The notes beneath the pieces were generated by a model. That model was not told where the DNA came from. It was given only the letters and a program-made list of their open reading frames with translations, and made no database searches. Both the position numbers and the translations under genes were made by a program. DNA of 64,000 nucleotides. It comes from UBA4744 sp963718995. GTDB taxonomy: Bacteria; Actinomycetota; Acidimicrobiia; Spongiisociales; UBA4744. How positions within the stretch are numbered: the stretch's first letter is position 1; every line of letters begins with the position of its first letter. The stretch is from positions 67,739 through 131,738 of the forward strand of contig CAVRAP010000012.1 in assembly GCA_963718995.1 (NCBI GenBank), given 5' to 3'. This document shows, piece by piece, positions 18,440 through 26,885 of this stretch.

Positions 18440-19806
18440 AGACACGGCGCGGCGTCCGGACCCGGCTGGTAGCTACCTTCATCATTCTGATCGCCGGAAC
18501 CGTCATCATTCTCGGCGTCGGCGCCTACCTCTTCGTCAGTAGCTCTCTGCGGGGACAGCTCGTGGAGGATGCTGTGGAGCGAACGAATTTCAACCTGGCC
18601 GTGCTCGCCACCGAGTGGCTGGACGGTGACCCAACCGCGGCGGAATACGAGGCCAGCCCACTCGCGGACGCCCTCGCTCTGCGCGGCGATATCGACGTAT
18701 ACGTCGACTTCGGAGACGGTGACCCATTCCTCTCCAGACCGTCGTTCCTGAGCACTCCCGATCTGGTCTCGAGCGATCTCGCGGCGATAGTCGCCCAGGG
18801 CAACATCGGTCACGAGTGGATCGAGGTGGACGGCAGGCCGTTCCTGGTCACCGCAGGGCGCCGGCCGCCGGCGGGTCCCGATTTCTTCTTCTTCCATCCG
18901 GCAGACAACATCGAGAACGGGCTCGAACGGCTGCGCCAGGCTCTGCTCGCCGGCGGGGTCGTACTCATTCTGCTCGGCGCCGGGGCAGGCAATTGGGCAG
19001 CCCGGCAGGTCCTTCGACCGGTACGACAGGCCAGCGAAGCGGCCCTCGAGATGGCCGGAGGCGATCTCACGGTGCGCCTCGACACCTCCTCCGGCGACGA
19101 ATTCGGTGCTTGGGCAGACGCTTTCAATCGTATGGCCGGCTCGCTGGAGGAAACCATTAGCCGCCTCGAAGACGCCCGGGCCCGGGAGCGCAGGTTCGTC
19201 GCCGACGTTTCCCACGAATTGCGAACACCGCTGACCGCTCTGGTCAATGAGGCCGCGCTGGTCAAGGCACATCTCGAAAACCTGCCGGGTGACGGCAGAC
19301 GGGTCGCCGAGTTGCTGGTGAACGATGTTGCGCGGATGCGCAGTCTCGTCGACGACCTGCTCGAAATATCGCGACTCGAGGCGGGTCCCCAGGAGACTCA
19401 TCCCGAACGGATCGACCTCCGGGAGTTCCTGAAGGCGGTGATTGCCGATCGATTGCCGACGGCTCGCTTGCTCGGTGGGATGAACAACATGGCAGTCGAC
19501 GTTGACCGGCGCCGGCTCGAAAGAATCGTCGGGAATCTTCTCGACAATGCTCGTGTACACGCCGAGGGTCGAGAAGTCGAAGTCTCGGCCGAACAGGAAC
19601 CCGGAACCATCATCATTGTTGTTGCCGATCGGGGCCCGGGTGTTGCCCCTGCCGATCTCCAGCGGCTGTTCGAACGATTTGCCGTCGGCGACAAATCCCG
19701 CAGCGGGAGCGGCACCGGGCTCGGTCTGGCCATCGCCAACCAGCACGCCACCCAGATGGGCGGAACGCTTCGCGGTGCCGGCCGACCCGGCGGAGGGCTG
19801 ACGTAG
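18436..19806 (+). CDS. Sensor histidine kinase, MtrB-like; last residues lost at a duplication junction
   Basis: A membrane kinase of 456 residues: TM1 ~11-33, an extracytoplasmic sensor ~34-165, TM2 ~170-188, HAMP ~189-245, phospho-acceptor His260 in VADVSHELRTPL, N box NLLDNARVH (~368), G1 DRGPGV (~399) and G2 GTGLGLAI (~427). It ends abruptly at GGGLT-TAG because the sequence diverges at 19805; the second copy of this region (22820-23013) continues GGGLT-FELRIPV and stops, which must be the ancestral end. Seven residues, the final beta strand of the ATPase domain, are thus missing, so activity may be reduced. It is co-transcribed with the response regulator (GTGA overlap) and presumably once with the LpqB-like gene. 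Confidence 0.88.
   Translation: MKTRRGVRTRLVATFIILIAGTVIILGVGAYLFVSSSLRGQLVEDAVERTNFNLAVLATEWLDGDPTAAEYEASPLADALALRGDIDVYVDFGDGDPFLSRPSFLSTPDLVSSDLAAIVAQGNIGHEWIEVDGRPFLVTAGRRPPAGPDFFFFHPADNIENGLERLRQALLAGGVVLILLGAGAGNWAARQVLRPVRQASEAALEMAGGDLTVRLDTSSGDEFGAWADAFNRMAGSLEETISRLEDARARERRFVADVSHELRTPLTALVNEAALVKAHLENLPGDGRRVAELLVNDVARMRSLVDDLLEISRLEAGPQETHPERIDLREFLKAVIADRLPTARLLGGMNNMAVDVDRRRLERIVGNLLDNARVHAEGREVEVSAEQEPGTIIIVVADRGPGVAPADLQRLFERFAVGDKSRSGSGTGLGLAIANQHATQMGGTLRGAGRPGGGLT
19635..19804. repeat. Direct repeat, copy 1 (170 bp; 3' end of the kinase gene)
   Basis: The stretch from CCCGGGTGTT to GGGCTGACGT recurs at 22820-22990 with one inserted T near its left end and two C-to-T substitutions. 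Both substitutions are synonymous in the kinase frame (Phe and Ala codons). The pair flanks the 3,015-bp segment 19805-22819. Confidence 0.95.
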
Positions 19807-22159
19807 CCTTTCGTAGTCCGCAAGCGACACTGTGGAGCCGGACCGTTCATCCCATGCGCGAGTGAGCGCAAACTGCATGAGGGGAAGCGATCCGGCACGG
19901 CCTGCGGTTTCGGCCGCAAGCTCGGCGACCAGGGCCTCTTCGACTTCGACGCCGCTCAGCCGTGCCGGCTCGGAGATCGCCGCAGCCAGTTGTTCGGCTC
20001 GCATCGGGCCGATCGTCACGGTGGCCGGCCCGGCGAATGCCCCGAAGCTTGGCGAAGCCAGCGGATGCCCGAAGAAGTCGGCGCGGATGGATGCGAGGAC
20101 GCGAAGGTTGTCATGCGAGGCCGTCGCCGCGGTGGCCAGCACGGCCAACAGTTTCTCCGCTTCGCCGGCATCGGCGAGGGTGAACAGCTCCTCCATCTGG
20201 TCGACGGCAATGACGATGGGAGAGCCCGGAGCGATACGGCCTGCGATTGCGGCCAACGGCGTGCCCGCCCCGAGGTCTGCACGGATCGAGCCAGAGGTCG
20301 CCGTCGAGACGGACTCGAGAGCCGCCGCCAAAGAGCCGATCGGATCCGCCGAAGGCGTTACCAGCACCGGCAAGCGGCCCTCGGAGCGGAGGATGGGGAT
20401 AACGCCCGCGTGTAGTAGCGAGGACTTGCCGCTTCCGGAGGGGCCGACCAGCAGCACAAGTGGCTCATGTCGTAGCTTGTCCACGACCGTGTCGATGAGC
20501 TCCTCGCGGCCAAAGAAGAACGGCGCGTCCGGCTCTTCGAATGCGGCTAGGCCCCGGTACGGATTCGCGGCCTCTGTCGCCCTCGGCCGGGCCGGTTCCG
20601 AGGAGATGGTTCCGGCGAGCTCGGCGGCGAAGTCGGTGGTGCTGACTGGTCTGGCGGTGGGGTCGGTTGCCGTCGCCCTCGCGAGTATCGAGTTGACAGC
20701 GTGCTCGATCGAGCTTTCGGCGAGTTGCACCGGGGGCAGACCGGCGCGGTGGTGCTGCAGCAGGGTGGCAGTAGTGGCCGACTCTGGCCAAGGCAGGGAG
20801 CCGCTCAGTAGTTCGTATGTCATTACGGCCAGTGCATATATGTCGACACCTACCCCGATCGACCCGTCGCCGAACTGCTCCGGGGCGGCGTAGGCCGGTG
20901 AGCCTGCAGACACCATCAGCGGTGCTTCGTCGGCCATTGATATCTCGGTGAGCGCAATCCCGAAGTCGGAGATGTAGGCGTTGCCTTCCCCGTCGAGGAG
21001 GACGTTCGATGGCTTCACGTCCCGGTGGATCACGCCCCGGTTGTGGGCGAAGTCGAGGCCGGCGGCGACGTGGCGCACGACCCGAACCGTCTCTTCGAGT
21101 GAAAGCGGTCCGGCTCTGAGTCGCTTTGCGAGCGATCCTTCGAGCCACGGCATCACCAGGTAGGCGCTGTCGGCTTCCCGCCAGAAGTCGTAGAGCGGCA
21201 CGATGCGCGGGTGCTGCAGGCGAGCCACCAGCTGCGCCTCCGCCTCGAAGCGCCGGATGAAGTCGCGCTCATTGGCGAGCTCCTTGCGGATGACCTTCAC
21301 CGCCACCTCGCGGCCTATGGATGGTTGGGTGGCTCGGTAGACGATTGAGTACGCCCCCTCACCGATCCGGTTCCCCAGGCGGTAGCCGCGCAGGCGGCGG
21401 CCTCCAGCATCGCTCGCAGCAAGATCCGGATCGTGGTTGAGGATCTTGACTTCGAGTTCCTGCAACTCCCGCGATGGGTCGACGCCGAGGTCTTTCACGC
21501 ATCCGGGACCGGTGCTGCTCGAGCCCCTCGAGCGCTTCCACCTGCCGCCCTGATCGATACAAGGCCGTCGCCCTTATCGCAGTGAGCTGTTCGCGATACG
21601 GGTTCTCGAGGATCAGGCGCTCGGCATCTGCGGCCACATCGGCGTGGCGATCGGCGTCGAGGCGAATCCGAAGCCGTGCCTCCTCGGCGGAGAGCCGCAG
21701 CTCGTCGAGCCGTACGGCTTCGGGCCGCACCCAGTCGAGGTGGGCCAGGTCGCGGTACGCGTTACCCGACCACAGTCCGAGAGCCGCGTCGTAGAGCTCG
21801 AGAGCTACGTACGGGTCGAGCTCCCGAGACGCTGTAGCGGCGGTGCGTTCGAAGACGGAAGCGTCGAGGTCGTCCGGATGCACCTCGGCCACGTATGCGC
21901 CAGGCCTGGTGGCGACCAGTTCGCTTCCGTCTTCACCGATGGCGTTGCGGAGCCGGTTGACGTATGTGCGGAGGGCGCGAACCGCGTCGGGCGGCTCGTC
22001 GGCTTCGTCCCACACCCGGGTGACGAGCTGTTCGACTCCGAGCCCGGCCGGAGCGGCGAGAACCAGGGCGGCCAGAATCCGTTGCTGACGCTCATTGCTG
22101 ATCAGCGCCGGACGGCCGTCTGTCCCCGCACGAATGTCACCGAGCACGCAGACACGCAC
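19805..22159 (-). pseudogene. BTAD transcriptional regulator fused to Ser/Thr kinase and nSTAND NTPase, truncated and frameshifted
   Basis: From GTG 22159 (AGGAG six bases upstream) the first ~215 residues are an OmpR-like winged helix plus BTAD domain (MRVCVLGDIRA, ALRTYVNRLRNAIG, PYREQLTAIRATALYRSGRQ). Near 21505 the frame changes and continues LGVDPSRELQELEVKIL, the usual BTAD end. A protein kinase follows with IGEGAYSIVY, VAVKV, VIHRDVKPSNVLL and ISDFGIA, all catalytic residues present. Then comes an nSTAND domain (NPYRGLAAFEEPDAPFFFGRE, Walker A VGPSGSGKSSLL, VIAVDQMEELFTL). Homologues normally run on into WD40-like repeats; here the protein is cut at LADYERL exactly at the 19804/19805 junction and would read on into antisense kinase DNA. 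Probably non-functional as it stands. Confidence 0.82.
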
Positions 22160-22205
22160 TGCAATCTCCTCCCGACCTCGGAATATACGGGAAACAGACC
22201 CTGAA

Positions 22206-22236
22206 GTGTCGGGTCCCGGTGGCCGGGACCCGACAC
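22206..22236 (-). terminator. Perfect hairpin terminator between the secreted-protein gene and the BTAD gene
   Basis: GTGTCGGGTCCCGG (22206-22219) and CCGGGACCCGACAC (22223-22236) form a perfect 14-bp stem with a 3-nt loop, 21 bp after the stop of the small secreted protein gene (minus strand). It would end that transcript before the BTAD gene, whose ribosome site begins near 22170. Confidence 0.75.
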
Positions 22237-22257
22237 CACTTCCCGCTTCTGGCCGAG

Positions 22258-22665
22258 CTACCTCTTGCAGTCGATGTCGGTGACGTCCACCAGGACTTCG
22301 CCGGTATTGAGATCAAGCTTGAACCGGCCGTGGACCTTATAGGCCCCGCCTTCGCCGTTCCTCGCCCAGATGTTGACAGTGTCGTTGACCACGTTCGAGT
22401 TCGCGACCACCGTTTGGGTGCCGCCGCCGGTCCAGCCGTCGCTCGTCTCAGCATCGGTCTTGAAAGTGAGCACCGTATTGTTCCGGTTCTCCCGCATAGA
22501 GATGTTGAATGTGAGAGTCACAAGGTGGTCCTCACCGGTGCACGCATTCACGTCAGGGAAAGAAACGCTATCGACGAACTGGACTGGCTTGACCGCCATT
22601 GCCGGTGCCGCCAACACCCCTATGAATAGGCTGGCGACTACGGCCAGCATTGCGATACGACGCAT
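22258..22665 (-). CDS. Small secreted protein of unknown function
   Basis: A 135-residue protein with a clear Sec signal peptide (MRRIAMLAVVASLFIGVLAAPAMA, cleavage after AMA) and a mature ~110-residue domain rich in beta-prone residues with two Cys (NACTG and IDCKR) that could form a disulphide. No family recognised. ATG 22665 is preceded by GGAGGAG at ideal spacing, so the long upstream in-frame extension is rejected. It lies inside the 3-kb segment between the direct repeats and upstream of the BTAD-kinase gene in the same direction; the kinase could have sensed or controlled it, but that is only context. Confidence 0.75.
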   Translation of the reverse strand: MRRIAMLAVVASLFIGVLAAPAMAVKPVQFVDSVSFPDVNACTGEDHLVTLTFNISMRENRNNTVLTFKTDAETSDGWTGGGTQTVVANSNVVNDTVNIWARNGEGGAYKVHGRFKLDLNTGEVLVDVTDIDCKR

Positions 22666-22819
22666 TTTCTTCTCCTCCATTGCTATGAGCCGCACCTTTT
22701 CTGTCGGCTCCTCGTGCGATAAACGTACGAACCGGAGATAACAGCGAGACAACACTGCATCTCCCTGCGGGCCAGTTGTCTGACTGTTATCTGTGGGTCG
22801 TCCTGCCATTTCCGTGCAA

Positions 22820-22990
22820 CCCGGGTGTTTGCCCCTGCCGATCTCCAGCGGCTGTTTGAACGATTTGCCGTCGGCGACAAATCCCGCAGCGGGAGCGGCA
22901 CCGGGCTCGGTCTGGCTATCGCCAACCAGCACGCCACCCAGATGGGCGGAACGCTTCGCGGTGCCGGCCGACCCGGCGGAGGGCTGACGT
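22820..22990. repeat. Direct repeat, copy 2 (171 bp; 3' end of the kinase gene)
   Basis: Second copy of 19635-19804. It joins unrelated sequence on its left at about 22819 and continues on its right into the native kinase C-terminus and the LpqB-like gene. One extra T near 22829 and two synonymous substitutions separate it from copy 1. Confidence 0.95.
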
Positions 22991-23013
22991 TCGAACTCCG
23001 GATTCCGGTGTAA
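22825..23013 (+). pseudogene. C-terminal remnant of the MtrB-like kinase
   Basis: Sixty-two codons (APADLQRLFERFAVGDKSRSGSG ... GGGLTFELRIPV) repeat the ATP-binding G2 region of the kinase at 18436-19806 and keep its true terminus. It has no sensor, dimerisation or phospho-acceptor domain. It shows where the unbroken gene would have ended: its stop at 23011-23013 lies 75 bp before the LpqB-like start. Confidence 0.85.
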
Positions 23014-23087
23014 CACAATCGTTACCCGTCGGTGATGATCCCGTGACCCCGCCCGGTCATCCTGATGGCATGAAAGGAGTCGCAAAC

Positions 23088-24035
23088 ATGCGCCATCGAT
23101 TGACGGTAGTTCTCATGGTGTTGGCTTTCGTGGCAGCCGCCTGCGGGCCGAGTGCCGTAGATACCGGTCAGGGATCCACAACCAGCTCGTCGTCGACCAC
23201 GACCAGCACCTCGTCCACATCCACCACGGCCCCGGGCGGAACCACCGCACCGGCCGACACAACCACAACCACTGAGGCCACCAACCAGGTCACGGTGGCC
23301 GCCTACTTCTTCCTGGATGACACCAACGTCACCAGCCGACCAGGACCGTTCCTGGTGCCGGTGGGGCGCAACGTCCCGGAATCACTTGACCCCGTGGAAG
23401 CGGCACTGGACGAGCTGTTCAAAGGCCCGACCGCTGCCGAGTCCAACTCCGTTCCTGCGATCACAACGACCATTCCCGACAACACCTTGCTGCTGGGAGT
23501 GACCCTCACCGATGGGGTCGCCACCGTCGACCTTTCCCGAGAGTTCGAATCCGGAGGAGGCTCGTTCTCGATGTTCGGACGGTTGGCTCAAGTCGTCTAC
23601 ACCTTGACCCAGTTCCCTGATATCGAATCGGTCGTTTTTGAACTCGACGGTGAACCGGTGACCGTGTTCTCGAACGAAGGGATCCTCATCGAGGGACCCG
23701 TCGATCGGAGCAACTACACCGATACGATCCCGGGGATCCTGGTTGACGTGCCGGCCTACGGTGGCGAATCGGGCAATCCTGCCCACATCACCGGTGTGGC
23801 GGCTGCCTTTGAAGCCGTCTTTCAGGTTGCCATCACCGATCGGGACGGTCTCATCCTGAACGAGACCTTTGTGATGACCGACAACGGCATGGGCTGGGGC
23901 AATTTCGATGCCCTCATCCCCTACGAAGTCACCGAGCCACAATGGGGCTCGCTCATCGTTTGGGAGAACTCGGCCAAGGACGGGAGTCAGATCAACGTCC
24001 GGGAATACCCGGTCTGGCTGACACCATCTTCCTGA
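23088..24035 (+). CDS. GerMN-domain lipoprotein, LpqB-like
   Basis: A 315-residue lipoprotein with signal MRHRLTVVLMVLAFVAAAC (lipobox VAAAC), a ~45-residue Ser/Thr linker, a GerMN domain (YFFLDDTNV ... PVEAALDELFKGPT ... GVATVDLSREF ... LAQVVYTLTQFPDIESVVFELDG) and a C-terminal Gmad2-type Ig-like domain (GESGNPAHITGVAAAFEAVFQV). ATG 23088 has AAAGGAGT seven bases upstream. Its position after mtrA/mtrB-like genes parallels mtrA-mtrB-lpqB, where LpqB modulates the sensor kinase. LpqB also has a beta-propeller which is absent here, so the equivalence is partial. The 3-kb segment now lies between it and the intact part of the kinase gene. Confidence 0.87.
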   Translation: MRHRLTVVLMVLAFVAAACGPSAVDTGQGSTTSSSSTTTSTSSTSTTAPGGTTAPADTTTTTEATNQVTVAAYFFLDDTNVTSRPGPFLVPVGRNVPESLDPVEAALDELFKGPTAAESNSVPAITTTIPDNTLLLGVTLTDGVATVDLSREFESGGGSFSMFGRLAQVVYTLTQFPDIESVVFELDGEPVTVFSNEGILIEGPVDRSNYTDTIPGILVDVPAYGGESGNPAHITGVAAAFEAVFQVAITDRDGLILNETFVMTDNGMGWGNFDALIPYEVTEPQWGSLIVWENSAKDGSQINVREYPVWLTPSS

Positions 24036-24038
24036 TCC

Positions 24039-24875
24039 CTAGAGACGGCCGGCTTCGATCGCAGCCACGCGATCGAAGCCGGCTTGTCCACACAGCAAAC
24101 TCGGCGTGCTCACTCCTGCGGCGATCCGCTCCTCAACCATCGACTGCACCGTCTGATCCGCAACCAACCCCGCGAGATCCGACCCCGGACACGTGGTTGC
24201 TGCATAGTTCCGATGGCCGGCAATGGTCGACGGCCCGACTCCGAACCTGACCGAAGCCCAGGCCAGCACGTTGGCCAGTGAAGCCAATTGGGCAGCCGGG
24301 AGACTTTGCTGATCGAAGTGGCCGTCGCAGCACACGAGGAAATGACCGGTCGGGTCGTACTCGGTGAACGTGTCCCCACGGGCCGCCAACGCCCTCCCCT
24401 CATAGATGTGACCGTTGGCATCGATCAGGTAGTGGTAGGCGACGTCCGGCCACCCGCTTTCCTGGTGGTAGTTCTGGTACGACCGGATTCGCCCCGGTGC
24501 CTTCGTGTTGCTACCCATCACCGCGGCAGTGTGGTGCACCGTCAGTCGCTCGACCCGGTGTTCGATGAGCTCGCCCTGGATGGGAGCAGCGCCCCAGGCT
24601 TCCTTGCAGATGATCTCGAGGCCGGCGGTGGCGGCGGGCGGGCCACTGGTCGTGGTTCCTGCGGTAGTGACGGTCGATCCCGAGGTGGAAGCGCTGGAAG
24701 CTGCGGACGTCCCGGCTCCGCGAAGAACGGGCTCAGTGGGCGGCAACGCGTCACCGGGTCGTGGCCAGGCCCATCCTCCGGCCGCCCCGCCGCCAATCAG
24801 CACACCAAGCATCGCCAGAAAACGCCGCCGACTGGGTCTTGCGTCGCTCACGGAAAGGGACGGTAGCACCGACAT
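24039..24875 (-). CDS. Peptidoglycan-recognition/N-acetylmuramoyl-L-alanine amidase, Tat-exported
   Basis: A 278-residue Amidase_2/PGRP protein that would cleave the MurNAc-L-Ala bond in the wall. The N-terminus has a twin-arginine-type motif (PSRRRFLAMLG) followed by a hydrophobic stretch, then a Ser/Thr linker. Zinc ligands are visible in LTVHHTAAV and in AGHRNYAATTCPGSDL (His and Cys), with the PGRP signatures YHYLIDANGHIYEGR and WPDVAYHY. The gene is convergent with the LpqB-like gene, three bases apart, and its last codons contain a terminator-like inverted repeat. It lacks cell-wall-binding repeats. Confidence 0.9.
   Translation of the reverse strand: MSVLPSLSVSDARPSRRRFLAMLGVLIGGGAAGGWAWPRPGDALPPTEPVLRGAGTSAASSASTSGSTVTTAGTTTSGPPAATAGLEIICKEAWGAAPIQGELIEHRVERLTVHHTAAVMGSNTKAPGRIRSYQNYHQESGWPDVAYHYLIDANGHIYEGRALAARGDTFTEYDPTGHFLVCCDGHFDQQSLPAAQLASLANVLAWASVRFGVGPSTIAGHRNYAATTCPGSDLAGLVADQTVQSMVEERIAAGVSTPSLLCGQAGFDRVAAIEAGRL
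24048..24083. terminator. Bidirectional hairpin inside the 3' end of the amidase gene
   Basis: GCCGGCTTCGATCGC (24048-24062) and GCGATCGAAGCCGGC (24069-24083) form a perfect 15-bp stem with a 6-nt loop. It lies 12 bp after the LpqB-like stop and inside the last codons of the convergent amidase gene, so it can terminate the plus-strand transcript while also being coding sequence on the other strand. Confidence 0.7.
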
Positions 24876-24989
24876 GGTATTTCTACCCGATTCCGTTCAT
24901 AAGGCCGATGCTTTGGGACTTTTGCCCCTGTCCGGAAGCCCCCTCGCCTCACCAAACTCATAAGTGGGCTCCAGAGATCGCTGAGGATC

Positions 24990-25448
24990 GTGTTCATCTA
25001 CTACTTTGCACAACTTCGCCTGCCATTCGAAAAGGTCGAAGACCGGGTGTGCCGGCTCCTTCGCGATCTCACCGGTTGGGCCGACGCGGCATATCGCGAC
25101 GGCGAGGAGCTCAAAGCCCGGGTCGGCATCGGCGGCAAACGAGGGGTTATCGCCAAGACCGTCACGCTCGACGTGGGTCGTCCGGTCCGGACGCCCCAGC
25201 AGACCACGATCCCACTTTCCTGGAAAGCCACAGGGGCCCCCGGCCTGTTTCCTCAGATGAACGCCGACCTGACGGTGGCCCGGGTCGGGCCGGACATGGC
25301 CCAGCTCGGCTTCAGCGGCTCGTATGAGGCTCCCGGCGGATCGGTCGGACAGGCGATTGACGATGCTCTCCTGCACCGAATTGCGGAATCAAGCGTTAAG
25401 GGCTTCGTTGATCGCATCGCCGGGGCTATTGCCGCCGACGCGGATTAG
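24990..25448 (+). CDS. SRPBCC-like conserved protein (paralogue of the gene at 25464-25931)
   Basis: A 152-residue soluble protein beginning MFIYYFAQLRLPFEKVEDRV (GTG start, GAGG just upstream). The pattern TTIPLSWKATGAPGLFPQMNADLTVARVGPD followed by a C-terminal helix LLHRIAESSVKGFVDRI resembles SRPBCC/START-like proteins found in actinobacteria, a fold that binds hydrophobic ligands; no ligand is inferred. It faces its own paralogue, 15 bp away and on the opposite strand. Confidence 0.7.
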   Translation: MFIYYFAQLRLPFEKVEDRVCRLLRDLTGWADAAYRDGEELKARVGIGGKRGVIAKTVTLDVGRPVRTPQQTTIPLSWKATGAPGLFPQMNADLTVARVGPDMAQLGFSGSYEAPGGSVGQAIDDALLHRIAESSVKGFVDRIAGAIAADAD

Positions 25449-25463
25449 TCAACCGAGATCCGG

Positions 25464-25931
25464 TCAGGCGGCTACCACTCCGTCGCCGCCGACCAGGTGA
25501 GCTACCCGGTCGATGAAACTCTTCACGCTGGCTTCGGCCACCCGGTGCAGGACGGCCCGGTCCAGGGCCCGGCCAAGCGGTCCCAATGGGGGCGCATAGG
25601 TGCCGCGCATCGCTATCTGACATAGGTCGGGACCGACCGCCGAAACGACCAGGTCGGCGTCGAGTTTGGGAAACAAACCTGGCGTCCCGGTCGCTTCCCA
25701 GGCGAACGGAATGGTCGTCTGCTGGTCTCCGCGGAGGGGGATCCCGGACAGGAGCTGGACGGTCTTTGCCACCGACGGGTGGTCAAGACGCATGCTCACT
25801 TTGTCGCGTAGCTCCTCACCTTCGCGGTAGGCAGCGTCTGCAAAAGGACCGAGGCTGTTGAGCTGGGTGACCAGCGAGGCCTCCACGTCGCGAAAGGGGC
25901 GATTCACGTGTACGAAGTAGTAGACAAACAT
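25464..25931 (-). CDS. SRPBCC-like conserved protein (paralogue of the gene at 24990-25448)
   Basis: A 155-residue protein from ATG 25931 (MFVYYFVHVNRPFRDVEASL; GGAG eight bases upstream). It aligns with its convergent neighbour along its whole length: DAAYREGEEL, QQTTIPFAWEATGTPGLFPKLDADLVVSAVGPD and VLHRVAEASVKSFIDRVA all recur. The pair probably arose by inverted local duplication. Function is not known beyond the likely SRPBCC-type fold. Confidence 0.7.
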   Translation of the reverse strand: MFVYYFVHVNRPFRDVEASLVTQLNSLGPFADAAYREGEELRDKVSMRLDHPSVAKTVQLLSGIPLRGDQQTTIPFAWEATGTPGLFPKLDADLVVSAVGPDLCQIAMRGTYAPPLGPLGRALDRAVLHRVAEASVKSFIDRVAHLVGGDGVVAA

Positions 25932-26111
25932 CAGTCGCACTCCAGATCCCTCCCCCACAGGCTCGAGCCTGTCACCACCTTCTATCCCCCTCACATCCTG
26001 CAGCCCTACGGTAGAACGAATCTGCGGCGGGGACTACGGCCGATGGTCCCTAACCGCTCGGCCTTATGACTCGCCGTACACTGCGTTTGACTCCGGCGCG
26101 AGGAATAGTTG

Positions 26112-26810
26112 GTGGATGCTGCAAAGGCCGCCCTTCACAACGCTGCACGACCGGTGACCTTCTCGGGCGCGGGCCTCAGCGCAGAATCCGGTATCCCAAC
26201 TTTTCGGGAAGCGCAGACAGGATTGTGGGCCGAGTCCGACCCGATGGCTCTCGCCAGTCCCGAGGGTTTCGCAGCGGATCCGGAGTTGGTCGTGGGTTGG
26301 TACAACCAGCGCAGACGGTCAATAGCCGCAGCGCAACCGAATCCGGCCCACGTCGCCTTGGCCGGGCGGCTCGACATGGTGCACATCACACAGAACGTCG
26401 ACGATCTCCTGGAACGGGCAGGAGCCGAGAACATCGTTCACCTGCACGGATCCATCAACCACGACAAGTGCAGCGCCGGGTGCGGCCACCGGGAAGTCGT
26501 CGACATGGCCGACCCCCTCCCGCTCCGCTCCTGTCCACGGTGTGGTCATTCGATGCGCCCCGACGTGGTCTGGTTCGGCGAGCAGTTGCCTCGCGTCGAG
26601 TGGCTTCGTGCCGACGAACTGGCAGCCCAGGCGGATGTATTCATCGTCATCGGGACGAGCGCCCAGGTCTACCCGGCGGCGGGCCTGATCAGCACAGCTC
26701 GCATGGCCGGTGCAACCATCATCGTGGTGAACATCGAACCCGGTTCGGCACCCGGCATCCAGCTGACCGGCCCGGCCGGTCAGATCGTCCCCGAACTCCT
26801 GGGTCGATAA
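26112..26810 (+). CDS. NAD-dependent protein deacylase, sirtuin family
   Basis: A ~232-residue Sir2/CobB-type enzyme removing acyl groups from lysines with NAD. Motifs: GAGLSAESGIPTFR (NAD binding), TQNVDDLLERAG, the catalytic His in VHLHGSI, zinc ligands CSAGC and CPRC, and GTSAQVYPAAGL. CobB-type desuccinylases carry Tyr and Arg where this protein reads MALASPEG, but substrate preference cannot be settled. Start GTG 26112 is preferred (GAGG ~8 bp upstream), with TTG 26109 next to it. Monocistronic. Confidence 0.92.
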   Translation: MDAAKAALHNAARPVTFSGAGLSAESGIPTFREAQTGLWAESDPMALASPEGFAADPELVVGWYNQRRRSIAAAQPNPAHVALAGRLDMVHITQNVDDLLERAGAENIVHLHGSINHDKCSAGCGHREVVDMADPLPLRSCPRCGHSMRPDVVWFGEQLPRVEWLRADELAAQADVFIVIGTSAQVYPAAGLISTARMAGATIIVVNIEPGSAPGIQLTGPAGQIVPELLGR

Positions 26811-26885
26811 TCACAGCCGCAAGGGGTGGAGCGTGGTCCGGTTCAAGAAATCTCTAGAACGAAGCGCGAGACGAAGGGCCCGGGC

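Noticed and set aside
18385..19804. Continuation of the BTAD-kinase-nSTAND reading frame through the histidine kinase region
   Set aside because: From 19804 leftward the frame is exactly antisense to the sensor kinase; the open frame there is coincidental.
19805..22819. Insertion sequence or transposon
   Set aside because: No transposase, no terminal inverted repeats and no short target duplication; the flanking repeats are 170 bp of kinase coding sequence.
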